Positions 8,849 through 18,148 of a stretch of DNA of 64,000 nt are shown here, in pieces; position 1 is the stretch's first letter; every line of letters starts with the position of its first letter. This DNA is from Methanomicrobiales archaeon (GTDB taxonomy: Archaea; Halobacteriota; Methanomicrobia; Methanomicrobiales; JACTUA01): assembly GCA_030019205.1 (NCBI GenBank), contig JASEFH010000004.1, positions 1 through 64,000 of the forward strand, given 5' to 3'. The notes under the pieces were generated by a model. The model did no database searches, had not been told where the DNA came from, and saw only the letters and a list, made by a program, of their open reading frames with translations. The translations under genes were made by a program, and so were the position numbers.

Positions 8849-9858
8849 AATCCTGCATGGGACCTTTTCAACAGTAATACCTTTCTGTAATGGTTTCTGC
8901 ATCTCGCCCCGGTATGCTTCTGCGGGCTTTCGCACCCGGCGGCGTTTTGTGTGTCCGCTCGATTCAGGTTCTTCTCCCGGCACAGGCGGGTTTCGTCAGG
9001 CAGACAACCGTGATACCCTCGTCATAGCAGTGATAGGTTCGTGGTGGAGAAGACGCGGACGGGTACGAGGCCCTGCGCATCGGGACGTGAATTCTACGAT
9101 GATTGTGGATGCTCCAGAGGTCTTCGGTGCCGATATACAGCACTACCGCGCACAATCATAGAAGATGGGCAAGATATTCGGAGACGCAACGGAGACGGTT
9201 GAACGAGCACGGAAGCTGAAAATCTTACACTCTCGCATTATCTCAACCAGGGGAAGCTCAAGCCTGAAATCCTCCCGTAGAGGCCATCGTACCAGCGGGG
9301 CGGTGTACGGGGATGCGCCCCCTCCCCCTCTGAACCTCCTCCCCCACAAATGCGATAGGACCCGTCCCGGTAAGAGGAGAATGAGGGCGTTGTTCCCGGA
9401 TATGAATCGCCGCATCCATACTCTCCCCGTGGCAGGATGGGAACTCCAGACTCAGACCATCTCCGCTGGAGGATCGTATCGTCCCCCTCCCCTGTGCCTT
9501 GCCCCCAATCGTTGCGACAGCCTCGATGGGATGGTTTCACTCTTGAGACTCCCCCGCGCCCCCTTTCGAAGATGCGGCAGGATCGGATAGCCGCACCCCC
9601 GCTCCCATATCCGGGCCTATCCCGCGAGGGAGACCCTTCCCTCCCCGTGCCTGAAACCGGATCGCCGGCGCAGCCGGGGTGGACGGGCAGAGCCGTGCCA
9701 TAGGAGTGCATCCTCCCCCATCGATATGTGCTCTGCCGGCAGCACCTGTAGATGATGACTCTCGTCCCGCCGGTCTTCGCGAGCAGGCCCGGGGATGAGG
9801 GCGTCTCGCGGGATCGCAGCGAAGCCGCAGGTGCACGAAAGGGGAAAGGCAGGATGTG
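8849..9858. other. Long non-coding GC-rich island with degenerate repeats
   Basis: About 1 kb between the nitroreductase start and the TraB stop. Frames here are short, Arg/Pro/Gly-rich and mutually contradictory, with no domain I recognise. It contains at least two copies of a repeat shared with the island at 21.9-23.4 kb: 9271-9359 on plus and a weaker inverted copy at about 9481-9529. No RNA gene was recognised. Confidence 0.55.
9271..9359 (+). repeat. Dispersed island repeat, copy 1
   Basis: Shares with 22931-23031 the order GAGGC(C/T)ATCGTAC, a G-rich stretch, CCCCTCCCCCT, a second C-rich block ending CTCCCCC, and a terminal TGCGATAGG. The copies are imperfect and differ by small gaps, so this is a diverged repeat and not a recent duplication. 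Function unknown. Confidence 0.6.
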
Positions 9859-11052
9859 TCAGGGGACGGGGAGCAGGCTCCCGATGTTCTGCAGCCCGTC
9901 CATCAGCAGCACGGTGGGGTCGATGCCGAGCGCCGGGAAGATGAAGATGAAATAGGCGATCGTCCCGAGCGTGCTGCCGATATTGGCCAGGGCGGCGACG
10001 AGCACCACGCGGAAGAGCGGGATCCTGCGCATGTCGGAGAGAGATTCCGCCTCCATGATCGCCCGGAAGTCCTTCGTCGTGGGCTTCCGTATCTTCGCCT
10101 CCACGATGGCGGAGAACCACCCGGCGGCAAGCAGCGGGTTCAGCGCCGTCAGCCAGGAGACCCCGAAGCCCGTCAGGGCGGAGAGAGGATGCCCCCCGGC
10201 GGCGAGGGCGAAGGCGGCGCAGAGCACACCGTGGATCAGCACCCAGTAGACGAGGGCGGCGACCAGCACCTCCATCCCCACGCCGGAGAAGAGCAGGGCC
10301 AGGATCAGGGTGGCGAAGAGGGCGGTGACCAGGCCTCCCAGGATCTTCGCGTAGGGGCGGGGTTTCACGTCCGCCGTCAGCGATTCCAGGGGCGGGAGCG
10401 ACTGCGGATCCTCCAGGAACCGCTGGATCCCCCTGACGTGCCCGGCGCCGACCACCGCCAGAACCTTCTCGTGGGAGCGGGCGAGCATGCGGATCTTATG
10501 GGCCAGGTAGGCATCCCGCTCGTCGATCAGCGCCCGGGCGCCCCGCGGGGAGAACCGCCGGAACTCGTCGAGCGCCGCTGTCATCACGTCCTGCCGCGTC
10601 AGCTCCTCGACGTCGATCTCCTCGGTCTCCGTCGCGAGCATCGATACCGCGAGGGCGTAGAGCAGCCGCAGCTTCTCGATGAACGTCATGGCGTTGAGGA
10701 ACCGCGTCAGGGTGATGCGGATGTCGCGGTCGATCAGGGCGATCGGGAGGCTCCGCTGCTCCGCCTCCTCTATCGCGGCCTTCATCTCGGCCCCCGGCTC
10801 CACGCCCACCTCGCTTCCGATCCGCCGCTGCAGGTGGGCGAGCAGCCACTGGACCAGGAGCTGGGTGAAGTTGCCGGATCTGAACACGTCCGCGATGGAC
10901 GGCTCCTCGCCCTGCTTCTTGAGAGCCGCGCAACGGGCCGGGTCCAGTTCCACGGCCACGATGTCCGGCTGGAACGTCTCCATCGCCTCCCGCACCTCGT
11001 CGATGCTCTTCTGGGAGACATGGGCCGTCCCCACGAGCCTGATCTCCGCCAT
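9859..11052 (-). CDS. TraB/PrgY-like membrane protein
   Basis: 397 residues. The N-terminal ~220 residues are the TraB domain (VGTAHVSQKSIDEV at the start, VAVELDPARC, and VVGAGHVRGI near 205). They are followed by about four to six hydrophobic segments, including VTALFATLILALLFSG, LVAALVYWVLIHGVL and IAYFIFIFPALG, as in archaeal TraB-like proteins. Bacterial relatives interfere with peptide pheromone signalling, and the fold is that of metal-dependent peptidase-like proteins. The archaeal role is not established. The start codon shares a base with the stop of the upstream YkgJ-like gene (TAATG), so the two are coupled. Confidence 0.88.
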   Translation of the reverse strand: MAEIRLVGTAHVSQKSIDEVREAMETFQPDIVAVELDPARCAALKKQGEEPSIADVFRSGNFTQLLVQWLLAHLQRRIGSEVGVEPGAEMKAAIEEAEQRSLPIALIDRDIRITLTRFLNAMTFIEKLRLLYALAVSMLATETEEIDVEELTRQDVMTAALDEFRRFSPRGARALIDERDAYLAHKIRMLARSHEKVLAVVGAGHVRGIQRFLEDPQSLPPLESLTADVKPRPYAKILGGLVTALFATLILALLFSGVGMEVLVAALVYWVLIHGVLCAAFALAAGGHPLSALTGFGVSWLTALNPLLAAGWFSAIVEAKIRKPTTKDFRAIMEAESLSDMRRIPLFRVVLVAALANIGSTLGTIAYFIFIFPALGIDPTVLLMDGLQNIGSLLPVP

Positions 11053-11588
11053 TACTGCTCCTTCATCCCCTCGCTGTCGATCACGACCCGCTTTCCCCGC
11101 GGCAGCGGTGTGCACGCGAAGGCAGCGAGCATGCGGACATCCTCCTCCTCCTCCTGCTGCTTCCGCTCCAGGAGATCGCGGGCGATCGAGACGGCATCCT
11201 CCCACGGTATCGGCGTCCCGAGACCCGGGCACTCCGAGGCGACGAGGTTCTCCCCATCCAGCATAAAAGGATAGGTGCGGCAGATCCGCGGGCGGTCGGC
11301 GTATACGCTGCAGCCCTGCGGCGTGAGGAGGCTGCACTCTCCCCCGCGGCGGCGGAGACACCAGGCGAAGGTGAAATACGTCCCCCCGCCGACCTCGATC
11401 CACTCGGGATAGGGCTCTGCCAGGTCGTCCCAGCCCAGCCCGGAGGCGGCGCTGATCCGCCGGATCTCGGCGGGCCCGACGAGCACCCGCACCGTCCCGC
11501 TCTCCCCGTCCCGGCAGCAGTCGCCGCAGCGGCTGCAGCGGAAACCGATGGCCTGGATCTTTCGTGCAATCTCTTCTACGGCTGGCAT
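11052..11588 (-). CDS. YkgJ-family cysteine-cluster protein
   Basis: 178 residues. The N-terminal CSRCGDCC cluster (from about residue 18) and later conserved cysteines (CSLLTPQGCSVYADRPRICRTYPF) are the hallmark of the YkgJ/UPF0153 family, thought to bind Zn or Fe-S. An acidic/Gln run EEEE lies near residue 145. It overlaps the upstream GMP synthase glutaminase gene by 13 bases and the downstream traB start by one base, forming a three-gene operon. Function is unknown beyond metal binding. Confidence 0.88.
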   Translation of the reverse strand: MPAVEEIARKIQAIGFRCSRCGDCCRDGESGTVRVLVGPAEIRRISAASGLGWDDLAEPYPEWIEVGGGTYFTFAWCLRRRGGECSLLTPQGCSVYADRPRICRTYPFMLDGENLVASECPGLGTPIPWEDAVSIARDLLERKQQEEEEDVRMLAAFACTPLPRGKRVVIDSEGMKEQ

Positions 11589-12130
11589 ATGCGGTTGAAG
11601 TTCCTGAAGAGGAGGGCGCCGTCCATGGTGTGGCTCACCTCGGGATGCCACTGGATCCCGAAGATCGGTTCGTCGTCGGCACGCAGCGCCTCCACGCGGC
11701 AGATGGACGAGCGGGCCAGGATGGAGAAGTGCGGAGGGAGCCTGCCGACCTCGTCGGCATGGGACGCCCAGACCGGGATGCGCGGCGGGTATCCCGCCAG
11801 GATCTCGTCATGGTCCACGATCTCGACGGAGACCGCCCCGTACCCGCCGTGCGACCCCTTCTGCACGGATCCGCCCCGGGCCGCGGCGATGATATGCAAC
11901 CCCAGACAGATCCCGAGCACGGGCAGACCCAGGTCGAGGTACTCCGCGCAGCGTCCGGCGCGCTCGAGGGTCGGACCCCCGCCGAGAACGATCCCGCGGC
12001 ACCCCTCCCCCACCGTCTCCGGGGGCGTGCTGTTCGGGATCAGCTCCGCCTCGATCTCCATGTCCCGCAGCTTCCGCAGGATGAGGTGGTTGAACTGACC
12101 GAAGTTGTTGACGACATAGATGGGTCGCAT
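11576..12130 (-). CDS. guaAA: GMP synthase glutaminase subunit (GuaA subunit A)
   Basis: 184 residues, a stand-alone class I glutamine amidotransferase. Nucleophile C75 lies in GICLGLH, and H162/E164 in QWHPEV complete the triad; GGGPTLERAG forms the oxyanion segment. In archaea the glutaminase and the ATP-pyrophosphatase subunits of GMP synthase are separate proteins; this one supplies ammonia for XMP to GMP conversion. The synthetase subunit is not in the window. First gene of an operon with the YkgJ-like and TraB-like genes. Confidence 0.93.
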   Translation of the reverse strand: MRPIYVVNNFGQFNHLILRKLRDMEIEAELIPNSTPPETVGEGCRGIVLGGGPTLERAGRCAEYLDLGLPVLGICLGLHIIAAARGGSVQKGSHGGYGAVSVEIVDHDEILAGYPPRIPVWASHADEVGRLPPHFSILARSSICRVEALRADDEPIFGIQWHPEVSHTMDGALLFRNFNRICQP

Positions 12131-12252
12131 TCCTGTACCTGTTGGCGCTTCGGTAGTATAGTCCTTTCATCCCTCTCCCGGGAACCCGCATACCCGAAAG
12201 TATTATGGGGAAGGGGTACGGGGAGAAATCGGGCACGGAACCGGGAGCATGT

Positions 12253-15018
12253 ATGGATATGTATGCCCTCCCCCGGGAAGAGGTCCTGGCCCGCTCCGGC
12301 ACTCGCGAGTCCGGCCTGACAGGCGACGAGGCGGAACGGCGGCTGGCGGAGTACGGCTTCAACGAGATCGAACGGCGGCAGAAGAAGAACTACCTTGCCG
12401 CCTACGGGCGGCAGTACACCTCGTTCTTCGCGATCCTGCTGGAGGCGGCGGCCGCCCTGGCATTCGTGGCGCATCTCGCCTCCCCGCAGGAAGGCTACGA
12501 CATCCTGGGGTTTGCCATCGTGGCGGTGGTGATCGTCAACGCCTCGTTCGCGTTCTGGCAGGAGTACAAGGCGGAGAAGACGGTCGAGGCCCTGATGCGG
12601 CTGCTGCCCGCCCTCGTAACGGTGCGCCGGGACGGCGTTCCCGCAAAGGTGGAGGCCCGCAGGGTGGTCCCGGGCGATCTTCTTCTCCTGGACGAGGGGG
12701 ATAAGATCGCTGCCGATGCCGTCCTGATCGAGGCGAACTCCCTGTACGTGAACATGGCCACCCTTACCGGAGAGTCCCGCCCGGTGCGGCGGACGGCGGG
12801 TCCGGAACCGCGGGAGCAGATCCTGGATGCCCGCAACGTCGCGTTCGCCGGCACCACCGTCACCTCCGGAAACGGCGTCGGAGTCGTGTTCGCCACCGGC
12901 AAGGATACGCAGTTCGGACGGATCGCCACCCTCACCGAGACCGTCGCCCGGAGGAGGACCCCGATGGAGCTCGAGCTCGCGCGGATGACACGGGTCTTCA
13001 CCCTCATCGCCCTGACCATCGGCGCGGTCTTCTTTGCCCTGGCGGTCCTCTTCGGCCGGGGACTCTTTCTCGCTTCGATCTTCGCCCTCGCCCTCATCGT
13101 CGCCAATATTCCGGAGGGGATGCTGCCCACCGTCACCCTCTCCCTCTCCCTCGCCAGCCAGAACATGGCGAAGAGGAATGCGCTCGTCAAGAATCTCGAT
13201 GCCGTCCAGACGCTCGGGAGCGCCACGGTGATCCTGACCGACAAGACCGGCACCCTCACCCGCAGCGAGATGACGCTGCGGGAGATCTATCTGACCAGCG
13301 GGGAGGAGATCACCGTCAGCGGGGAGGGCTACTTCCAGGGCGGGGAGTTCCACTTCCGAAAGGAGCTGAAGGGCTCGAAAGAGCGGCTGCAGCTCTGCCT
13401 GATATCGGGGATGCTCGACTGCCGGGCGCGGATCGAGGACTCCATGGTCTTCGGGGATCCGACGGAGCTGGCGATCGTCGCCGCCGCGCACAAGGCCGAG
13501 ATCGGGGAGAGCGGCTACATCCGCACGGGGGAGATCCCCTTCACGAGCGAGCGGAAGATGATGTCCACCATCTACGCCCGCAACGCCCAGAAGTACATCT
13601 TCTCCAAGGGGGCTCCCGAAGTGATCCTGGGCATCTCCCGCTACTACATCGACGCCGACAGCCAGGTGAAGGAGCTCGACGAAGCGCGGCGGACGACGAT
13701 CCTGCGCCGGGCGGAAGAGTTCGAGAAGAGGGCCTACCGCGTGCTCGCCATCGCCTATCAGCGGGGGGAGGAGGAGGCCGACCTGATCGTGCTCGGACTG
13801 GTCGCCTTCATGGACGTGCCGCGGGGCGAGGTCGGCGAAGCGATCGCGAAGTGCCGCACGGCCGGTGTGCGGGTGATGATCCTGACGGGGGACAGCCCCT
13901 TCACGGCGATGGCGATCGCGGAGCAGATCGGGCTGCCCGTGGACCAGACGATCACGGGGGACCAGATCCTGGCGTACTCGGACGAGGAGCTGGGAGAGCT
14001 CCTGAAGACCCGGGATATCCTGTTCGCCCGCGTGCCGTCCGACCAGAAACTGCGGATTGCCGGGATCCTGCAGAAGAACGGGGAGATCGTCGCCATGACC
14101 GGCGATGGCGTGAACGACGCGCCGGCGCTGAAGCGGGCGGACATCGGGGTCGCGATGGGGATACGGGGCACCGAGGTGGCGAAGGAGGCGGCGGACATCG
14201 TCCTCCTCGACGACAACTTCGCCTCCATCGTCGCGGCGATCGAGGAGGGGCGGACGGTCTACTTCAACATCAAGAAGTTCGTCACATACATCCTCTCCTC
14301 CAACATGCCGGAGATCGTCCCCTACATCCTCTGGTTCTTTCTGGCGATCCCCCTGCCCCTCGCCGTCATCCAGGTGCTCGCGATCGACCTCGGCACCGAT
14401 CTGGTGCCGGCCCTCGCGCTCGGGGCCGAGCAGGCGGAGGAGGACATCATGGACCGACCGCCGGTCGGACAGACCGAGCGGATCCTGGATCGGGAGGTCT
14501 TCAAGCGCGGCTACGGGTTCCTGGGCATCATCGAGGCCACAGCGGCGATGACGGGTTTCTTCGCGCTCCTCTTCCTGCAGGGCTGGCAGTACGGCGATCT
14601 TGCCGTCAGCGGCACCGTGCTGCACCGCCAGGCGATGACGATGACCCTGCTCGGCGCCATCTTCTGCCAGATCGCCAACGCCTGGACCCTCCGCGCCTGG
14701 GAGCACCCCTCCTTCGGGAGGGGGCTCTCCTCGAACCGCCTGCTCGTCTACGGCATCGCCCTGGAGATCGTTCTCGTCCTGCTGTTCCTCTTCGTTGAGC
14801 CGATCCAGTTCGTCTTCAGCACCGCGTTCGTGCCCTATCCCTACCTGCTCATCCTTGTGCCCTTCCCCGTCCTCCTCTACGCTGGCCACGAGATCTACAA
14901 GGCGCTGAAGCGGCGGCAGGAGCGGGAACGGCGGCTGTCCCCCCTCGCGGCGGAAGCGGGCGGCGTCCGAAGGGGGAAGGAATCGCGGAGGGGTGAGACG
15001 GCGGCCGATCAGGCGTAG
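12253..15018 (+). CDS. Cation-transporting P-type ATPase, Na,K-ATPase-like (type IIC-like)
   Basis: 921 residues from MDMYALPREE; an in-frame start at 12205 adds 16 unlike residues. Phosphorylation site D330 lies in DKTGTLT; the TGES loop (LTGESRPV), KGAPE nucleotide loop and TGDGVNDAP hinge (~616) are intact. TM4 has PEGMLPTV. The region after TM5 (IPLPLAVIQ, IDLGTDLVPALALG, EQAEEDIMDRPP) closely follows Na,K-ATPase alpha (IPLPL, [23 protein letters not shown]) more than Ca pumps. About ten TM segments. Likely exports Na+ or H+, perhaps in exchange for K+; no beta-subunit gene is seen. Its end overlaps cobT by 10 bases. Confidence 0.9.
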   Translation: MDMYALPREEVLARSGTRESGLTGDEAERRLAEYGFNEIERRQKKNYLAAYGRQYTSFFAILLEAAAALAFVAHLASPQEGYDILGFAIVAVVIVNASFAFWQEYKAEKTVEALMRLLPALVTVRRDGVPAKVEARRVVPGDLLLLDEGDKIAADAVLIEANSLYVNMATLTGESRPVRRTAGPEPREQILDARNVAFAGTTVTSGNGVGVVFATGKDTQFGRIATLTETVARRRTPMELELARMTRVFTLIALTIGAVFFALAVLFGRGLFLASIFALALIVANIPEGMLPTVTLSLSLASQNMAKRNALVKNLDAVQTLGSATVILTDKTGTLTRSEMTLREIYLTSGEEITVSGEGYFQGGEFHFRKELKGSKERLQLCLISGMLDCRARIEDSMVFGDPTELAIVAAAHKAEIGESGYIRTGEIPFTSERKMMSTIYARNAQKYIFSKGAPEVILGISRYYIDADSQVKELDEARRTTILRRAEEFEKRAYRVLAIAYQRGEEEADLIVLGLVAFMDVPRGEVGEAIAKCRTAGVRVMILTGDSPFTAMAIAEQIGLPVDQTITGDQILAYSDEELGELLKTRDILFARVPSDQKLRIAGILQKNGEIVAMTGDGVNDAPALKRADIGVAMGIRGTEVAKEAADIVLLDDNFASIVAAIEEGRTVYFNIKKFVTYILSSNMPEIVPYILWFFLAIPLPLAVIQVLAIDLGTDLVPALALGAEQAEEDIMDRPPVGQTERILDREVFKRGYGFLGIIEATAAMTGFFALLFLQGWQYGDLAVSGTVLHRQAMTMTLLGAIFCQIANAWTLRAWEHPSFGRGLSSNRLLVYGIALEIVLVLLFLFVEPIQFVFSTAFVPYPYLLILVPFPVLLYAGHEIYKALKRRQERERRLSPLAAEAGGVRRGKESRRGETAADQA

Positions 15019-16019
15019 CCCCGGGCTCTGTCCAGGATCGTGCTGCGGATCCGCTCGGGCGAATGCCCCCGCAGGTAGGCGAGCATCATCGCACCGCCGG
15101 CCCCGATCCCCTCCTTCACCTCGCCGATGCAGTAGCGGGCGAGGCCGGCGTGCCCGAGATCCCCGAACTGCGGATCGACGTAGTAGGCGGTCGCGCCCAC
15201 CTCGGCGGCAGTCTCCGCGAAACTGGCCGACGGATCGTCGCGGACGTAGACCGTGGTCACGATCGGGGGTACATCCATCCCCAGGGCCCGGATCAGGGCG
15301 GCGACCGCGAGCATCTGCGTCCCGCCGGCGAGCACGAGGTCTCCCGCGTACGTGCTCGCGATCCCGGCGGCAACCGCCATCATCGGATCCCCCCCGCAGC
15401 GGACGATCGCGAGGGGATCGGCCCGCGGAAGGGCAGCAATCTTCTCCAGCACCGCCCGGCACACCTCCTCCTTGAGGCCGACGGGGTTGGAGATGTAACT
15501 GCTGCTGACCCGCGCCGCATATCCGAATCCCCGCAGCACGCAGAGGGCGGTCGTGGTGCCCCCCGGCACGCACTCGCCGAGCAGCAGGAGATCGCTGCAG
15601 CGCGAGAGGTGCCGCCCGGCCCATGCGCCCCGCACGTACAGCGCCTCCGCCTGCGGAACGGCATCGCCGTATCGGGGATCCTGCCCCGCCGCACCGTAGA
15701 GGTCCAGGCAGGGGACGACAGGGGTCTCGGTGAGGCCGGCGTTGATGAAGAGCGGCTGATCCCCGGTCAGCTCCGCCATCGCCCGCGTGATGATCGCCGG
15801 TGTCGGGCATCCGGTGGGGGTGTTGGGTCGGGTGGGGCGGGAGGTGATCGCACCCTTCGCGATCAGCTCCGAGTCCAGGATGGGGGTGAGGACCGTTTTC
15901 CCCGGGCTCGGGCCAGCCCCCGATATGCCGGGAACGGTCGAGAGGAGAGTGTTGGCGAGGATAATGGAAAGGAGGGGGTTCTCTGGCTGGAACGGTGGAT
16001 CCGGTGAGATAAACTGCAT
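15009..16019 (-). CDS. cobT: CobT-like nicotinate-nucleotide phosphoribosyltransferase
   Basis: 336 residues, TIGR00303-type archaeal CobT. GISGAGPSPGKTVLTPILDSE at ~30-50, PTGCPTPAIITRAM at ~68, GECVPGGTTTAL at ~150 and LAGGTQMLAVAAL at ~230 are the conserved glycine-rich and substrate segments. The enzyme activates the lower-ligand base by moving ribose phosphate from nicotinate mononucleotide, giving alpha-ribazole phosphate for cobamide assembly. It is divergent from cobZ-cobS with only about 40 bases between starts, so the promoters must overlap; the three genes act in successive nucleotide-loop steps. Confidence 0.92.
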   Translation of the reverse strand: MQFISPDPPFQPENPLLSIILANTLLSTVPGISGAGPSPGKTVLTPILDSELIAKGAITSRPTRPNTPTGCPTPAIITRAMAELTGDQPLFINAGLTETPVVPCLDLYGAAGQDPRYGDAVPQAEALYVRGAWAGRHLSRCSDLLLLGECVPGGTTTALCVLRGFGYAARVSSSYISNPVGLKEEVCRAVLEKIAALPRADPLAIVRCGGDPMMAVAAGIASTYAGDLVLAGGTQMLAVAALIRALGMDVPPIVTTVYVRDDPSASFAETAAEVGATAYYVDPQFGDLGHAGLARYCIGEVKEGIGAGGAMMLAYLRGHSPERIRSTILDRARGYA

Positions 16020-16060
16020 ATCGATCTGTATATAGGAACCCTGGTTAAAACACTATTGCC

Positions 16061-16495
16061 ATGTTCGAGATAACGGAGCGCCTGCTGGAGAAAGGAGTGG
16101 AGATCGAGGATATCCTGTCTGCAGCGATGGCGCTCTACGTCCCCCACGGACTCGACGCCGGGACGGCGGAGGAGATCCTGCGCGAGAAGGTGATTCGTGC
16201 GCTCTCCGATCCCAACGTATCCTCTCTCCTGCTGGCTGCCATCCTGCTGGAGGAGGAGATCTACGCGAACCGCAGGGACTCCGAGATCGCCGGCGATCCC
16301 GTCTTTCTGCTGACAGACGAGATCCTGGGGATGGCGATCGCCGAGTATATCGGAGGGACCTGCGCCCGCTTCGAGTTCACGCGCTACGACCAGAAGAAAC
16401 CGGGCATCCTCTCCCGCCTCGGACCGTTCCTCGACGATGCGGTCGCCGGGCTGATCGCCGGCTGCACCTCGCGGCTCTACAGCGAATGTACCTGA
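16061..16495 (+). CDS. cobZ: Alpha-ribazole phosphatase CobZ
   Basis: 144 residues, helical, resembling the phosphatidylglycerophosphatase A domain (DAGTAEEILREKVIRALSDP, then DEILGMAIAEYIGG, and DDAVAGLIAGCTSRLY near the end). Archaeal CobZ replaces bacterial CobC and removes phosphate from alpha-ribazole 5'-phosphate. The assignment rests on the family pattern plus its place between cobT and cobS; it overlaps cobS by 10 bases. A remote alternative is a true PgpA-type lipid phosphatase, less likely here because it is soluble and sits in a cobamide cluster. Confidence 0.85.
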   Translation: MFEITERLLEKGVEIEDILSAAMALYVPHGLDAGTAEEILREKVIRALSDPNVSSLLLAAILLEEEIYANRRDSEIAGDPVFLLTDEILGMAIAEYIGGTCARFEFTRYDQKKPGILSRLGPFLDDAVAGLIAGCTSRLYSECT

Positions 16496-17202
16496 AATCC
16501 GTCCTGGCCCTCCTCCAGTTCACCACCATCCTCCCCCTCGGGAGATCGGTGGACTTCGACGAGTTCGCCCGCCGCTCCTACCTCTATCCCCTGGCCGGCT
16601 ACGTGATCGGCGGGATCGCGCTCCTGGCGGTCCTCGCCATTCCGTCTGCCCCCATCGCCGCGGCGGTCGCCCTCGCCCTGACGCTGGTCCTCTCGGGATT
16701 CCACCATTTCGACGGGCTGCTGGACTTCGGCGATGGCGTCATGGCGCACGGGAGCCGGGAGAGGAGGATCCAGGCGCTCACCGATCGGAGCAGCGGTGCC
16801 GGCGGGGTGGGACTCGGGCTCGTCGTCACGCTGCTGGCGTTTGCCGCCCTGCAGGGGAGCCCGCAGGTCGGCTACACGATCCTGCTCGCCGAGGTGAGCG
16901 CCAAGCTGGCGATGGCAGCCCTGACTGCCGTGGGCACCCCCTTCCACGAGGGCATCCAGAGCTACCTCCACGCCCGGGCCCGCTGGTACTTCCCGTTCAT
17001 CGCCCTCCTCCTCTGGCTCCCGCTGCTCCTCCTGCCCCTGCCCGCACCGACACTGGCGGTCGCGGCGATCGTCACCGTCGGCGGCGCCGCAGGGATGCTC
17101 CTCCTGGCGCGGCGGCTCTTTGGAGGGGTGAACGGGGACGTGGTCGGGGCCGCGAACGAGATCGTGCGGATGCTCGTCATCCTGGCAGCGGCACTCTTCT
17201 GA
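16486..17202 (+). CDS. cobS: Adenosylcobinamide-GDP ribazoletransferase (cobalamin synthase)
   Basis: 238 residues, integral membrane, with about six hydrophobic segments. Family motifs: FTTILPLGR near residue 12, the metal-binding GFHHFDGLLDFGDGVMAHG (~77-95) and later TDRSSGAGGVGL, and GGVNGDVVGAANEI near the C-terminus. It joins adenosylcobinamide-GDP to alpha-ribazole, the last step of cobamide assembly, at the membrane. The start lies inside the end of cobZ, indicating translational coupling. Confidence 0.94.
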   Translation: MYLKSVLALLQFTTILPLGRSVDFDEFARRSYLYPLAGYVIGGIALLAVLAIPSAPIAAAVALALTLVLSGFHHFDGLLDFGDGVMAHGSRERRIQALTDRSSGAGGVGLGLVVTLLAFAALQGSPQVGYTILLAEVSAKLAMAALTAVGTPFHEGIQSYLHARARWYFPFIALLLWLPLLLLPLPAPTLAVAAIVTVGGAAGMLLLARRLFGGVNGDVVGAANEIVRMLVILAAALF

Positions 17203-17263
17203 CGCATCCCCCGCCTGCCGGTCCGTGAATCTTTTTAAGGTCTCATCGGGAGAGTAGTGTGGG

Positions 17264-18148
17264 ATGATGAAGGAGTACGGCATCCACATGCGGGGGGGGA
17301 TCATCACCGAGCGGGACCCGGAGTACGTTACCGTGCGGGTCCAGGTTCCCGCGGGGAACCTCACCGTCGAGCAGGTGCGGGGCATCGCCTCCATCGCCCG
17401 GCGGTACGGCAAGGGGATCGTGCACATCACGGCACGGCAGGCGGTGGAGATCCCCCACGTCTCTCCCGATGCCATGACGAAGGTCGCCCGTGCGCTGGCG
17501 AAGAACGGCACCCCCCTCGGTGCCGAACGCGACGAGGTGGTGAACATCGTCGCCTGCCCCGGCACCGAACGCTGCCGGTTCGCCGCCGTGGACACCCTCC
17601 CCCTGGCCCGGAAGCTGAACGAACGCCTGTTCGGGAAGGAGATGCCGGTGAAGCTGCGCATCTCCATCTCGGGATGCCCGAACGCCTGCACCAGCCCCAT
17701 GCTCAACGAGATCGGCATCAGCGGACGGGTGAGACCGCTCCGGAACCCGGGTCTCTGCACCGGCTGCGGGACGTGCGTCGAGTACTGCAGGGAGGGGGCG
17801 GTATCGATAAGAAACGGAATCTGCGTCCTGGACACGGAAAAATGCGTGGAGTGCGGGATCTGCATCCAGTCCTGCCCGTTCCACCTGATCAAGCCGCAGT
17901 CGCGCCACTACCTGGTGTCGGTCGGCGGGCGGCGGGGGCGGCACCCCCGGATCGGGCGGGAGCTCGTCGCCGTCGAGAGCGAGGATGCGGTGGTGGATGC
18001 GGTGGAGAAGATCGCCGCCTGGATCTACCGCCGCGCCTGGAGCGGGCGGCTCCTGTCCGACCAGCTGGACGACCTGAACTTCGAGGCGTTCAAAAAGGAG
18101 ATCATCGGAGACGTCGGGACGCGTACAGCGAGCGGAACCCCTCGTTAG
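17264..18148 (+). CDS. Small dissimilatory-type sulfite-reductase-like protein (Dsr-LP) with two ferredoxin clusters
   Basis: 294 residues. The siroheme/[4Fe-4S] ligand set is complete: C98-x5-C104 and C138-x3-C142 in ISGCPNAC. An inserted double ferredoxin follows at 165-204 (CTGCGTCVEYC and CVECGICIQSC), and a short sulfite-reductase half-domain surrounds them. This is the layout of the small Dsr-like proteins of methanogens, whose substrate is debated (sulfite, nitrite or another oxyanion; an assimilatory or protective role). TCTTTTTAAGG at ~17228 is the likely promoter, with a very short leader. Its 3' end overlaps the convergent next gene by 47 bases. Confidence 0.9.
   Translation: MMKEYGIHMRGGIITERDPEYVTVRVQVPAGNLTVEQVRGIASIARRYGKGIVHITARQAVEIPHVSPDAMTKVARALAKNGTPLGAERDEVVNIVACPGTERCRFAAVDTLPLARKLNERLFGKEMPVKLRISISGCPNACTSPMLNEIGISGRVRPLRNPGLCTGCGTCVEYCREGAVSIRNGICVLDTEKCVECGICIQSCPFHLIKPQSRHYLVSVGGRRGRHPRIGRELVAVESEDAVVDAVEKIAAWIYRRAWSGRLLSDQLDDLNFEAFKKEIIGDVGTRTASGTPR

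Noticed and set aside
12040-15810. Very long minus-strand frame opposite the P-type ATPase and cobT
   Set aside because: It has the Arg/Asp/Gly-rich composition of a GC-rich shadow; the ATPase on plus has every catalytic motif.
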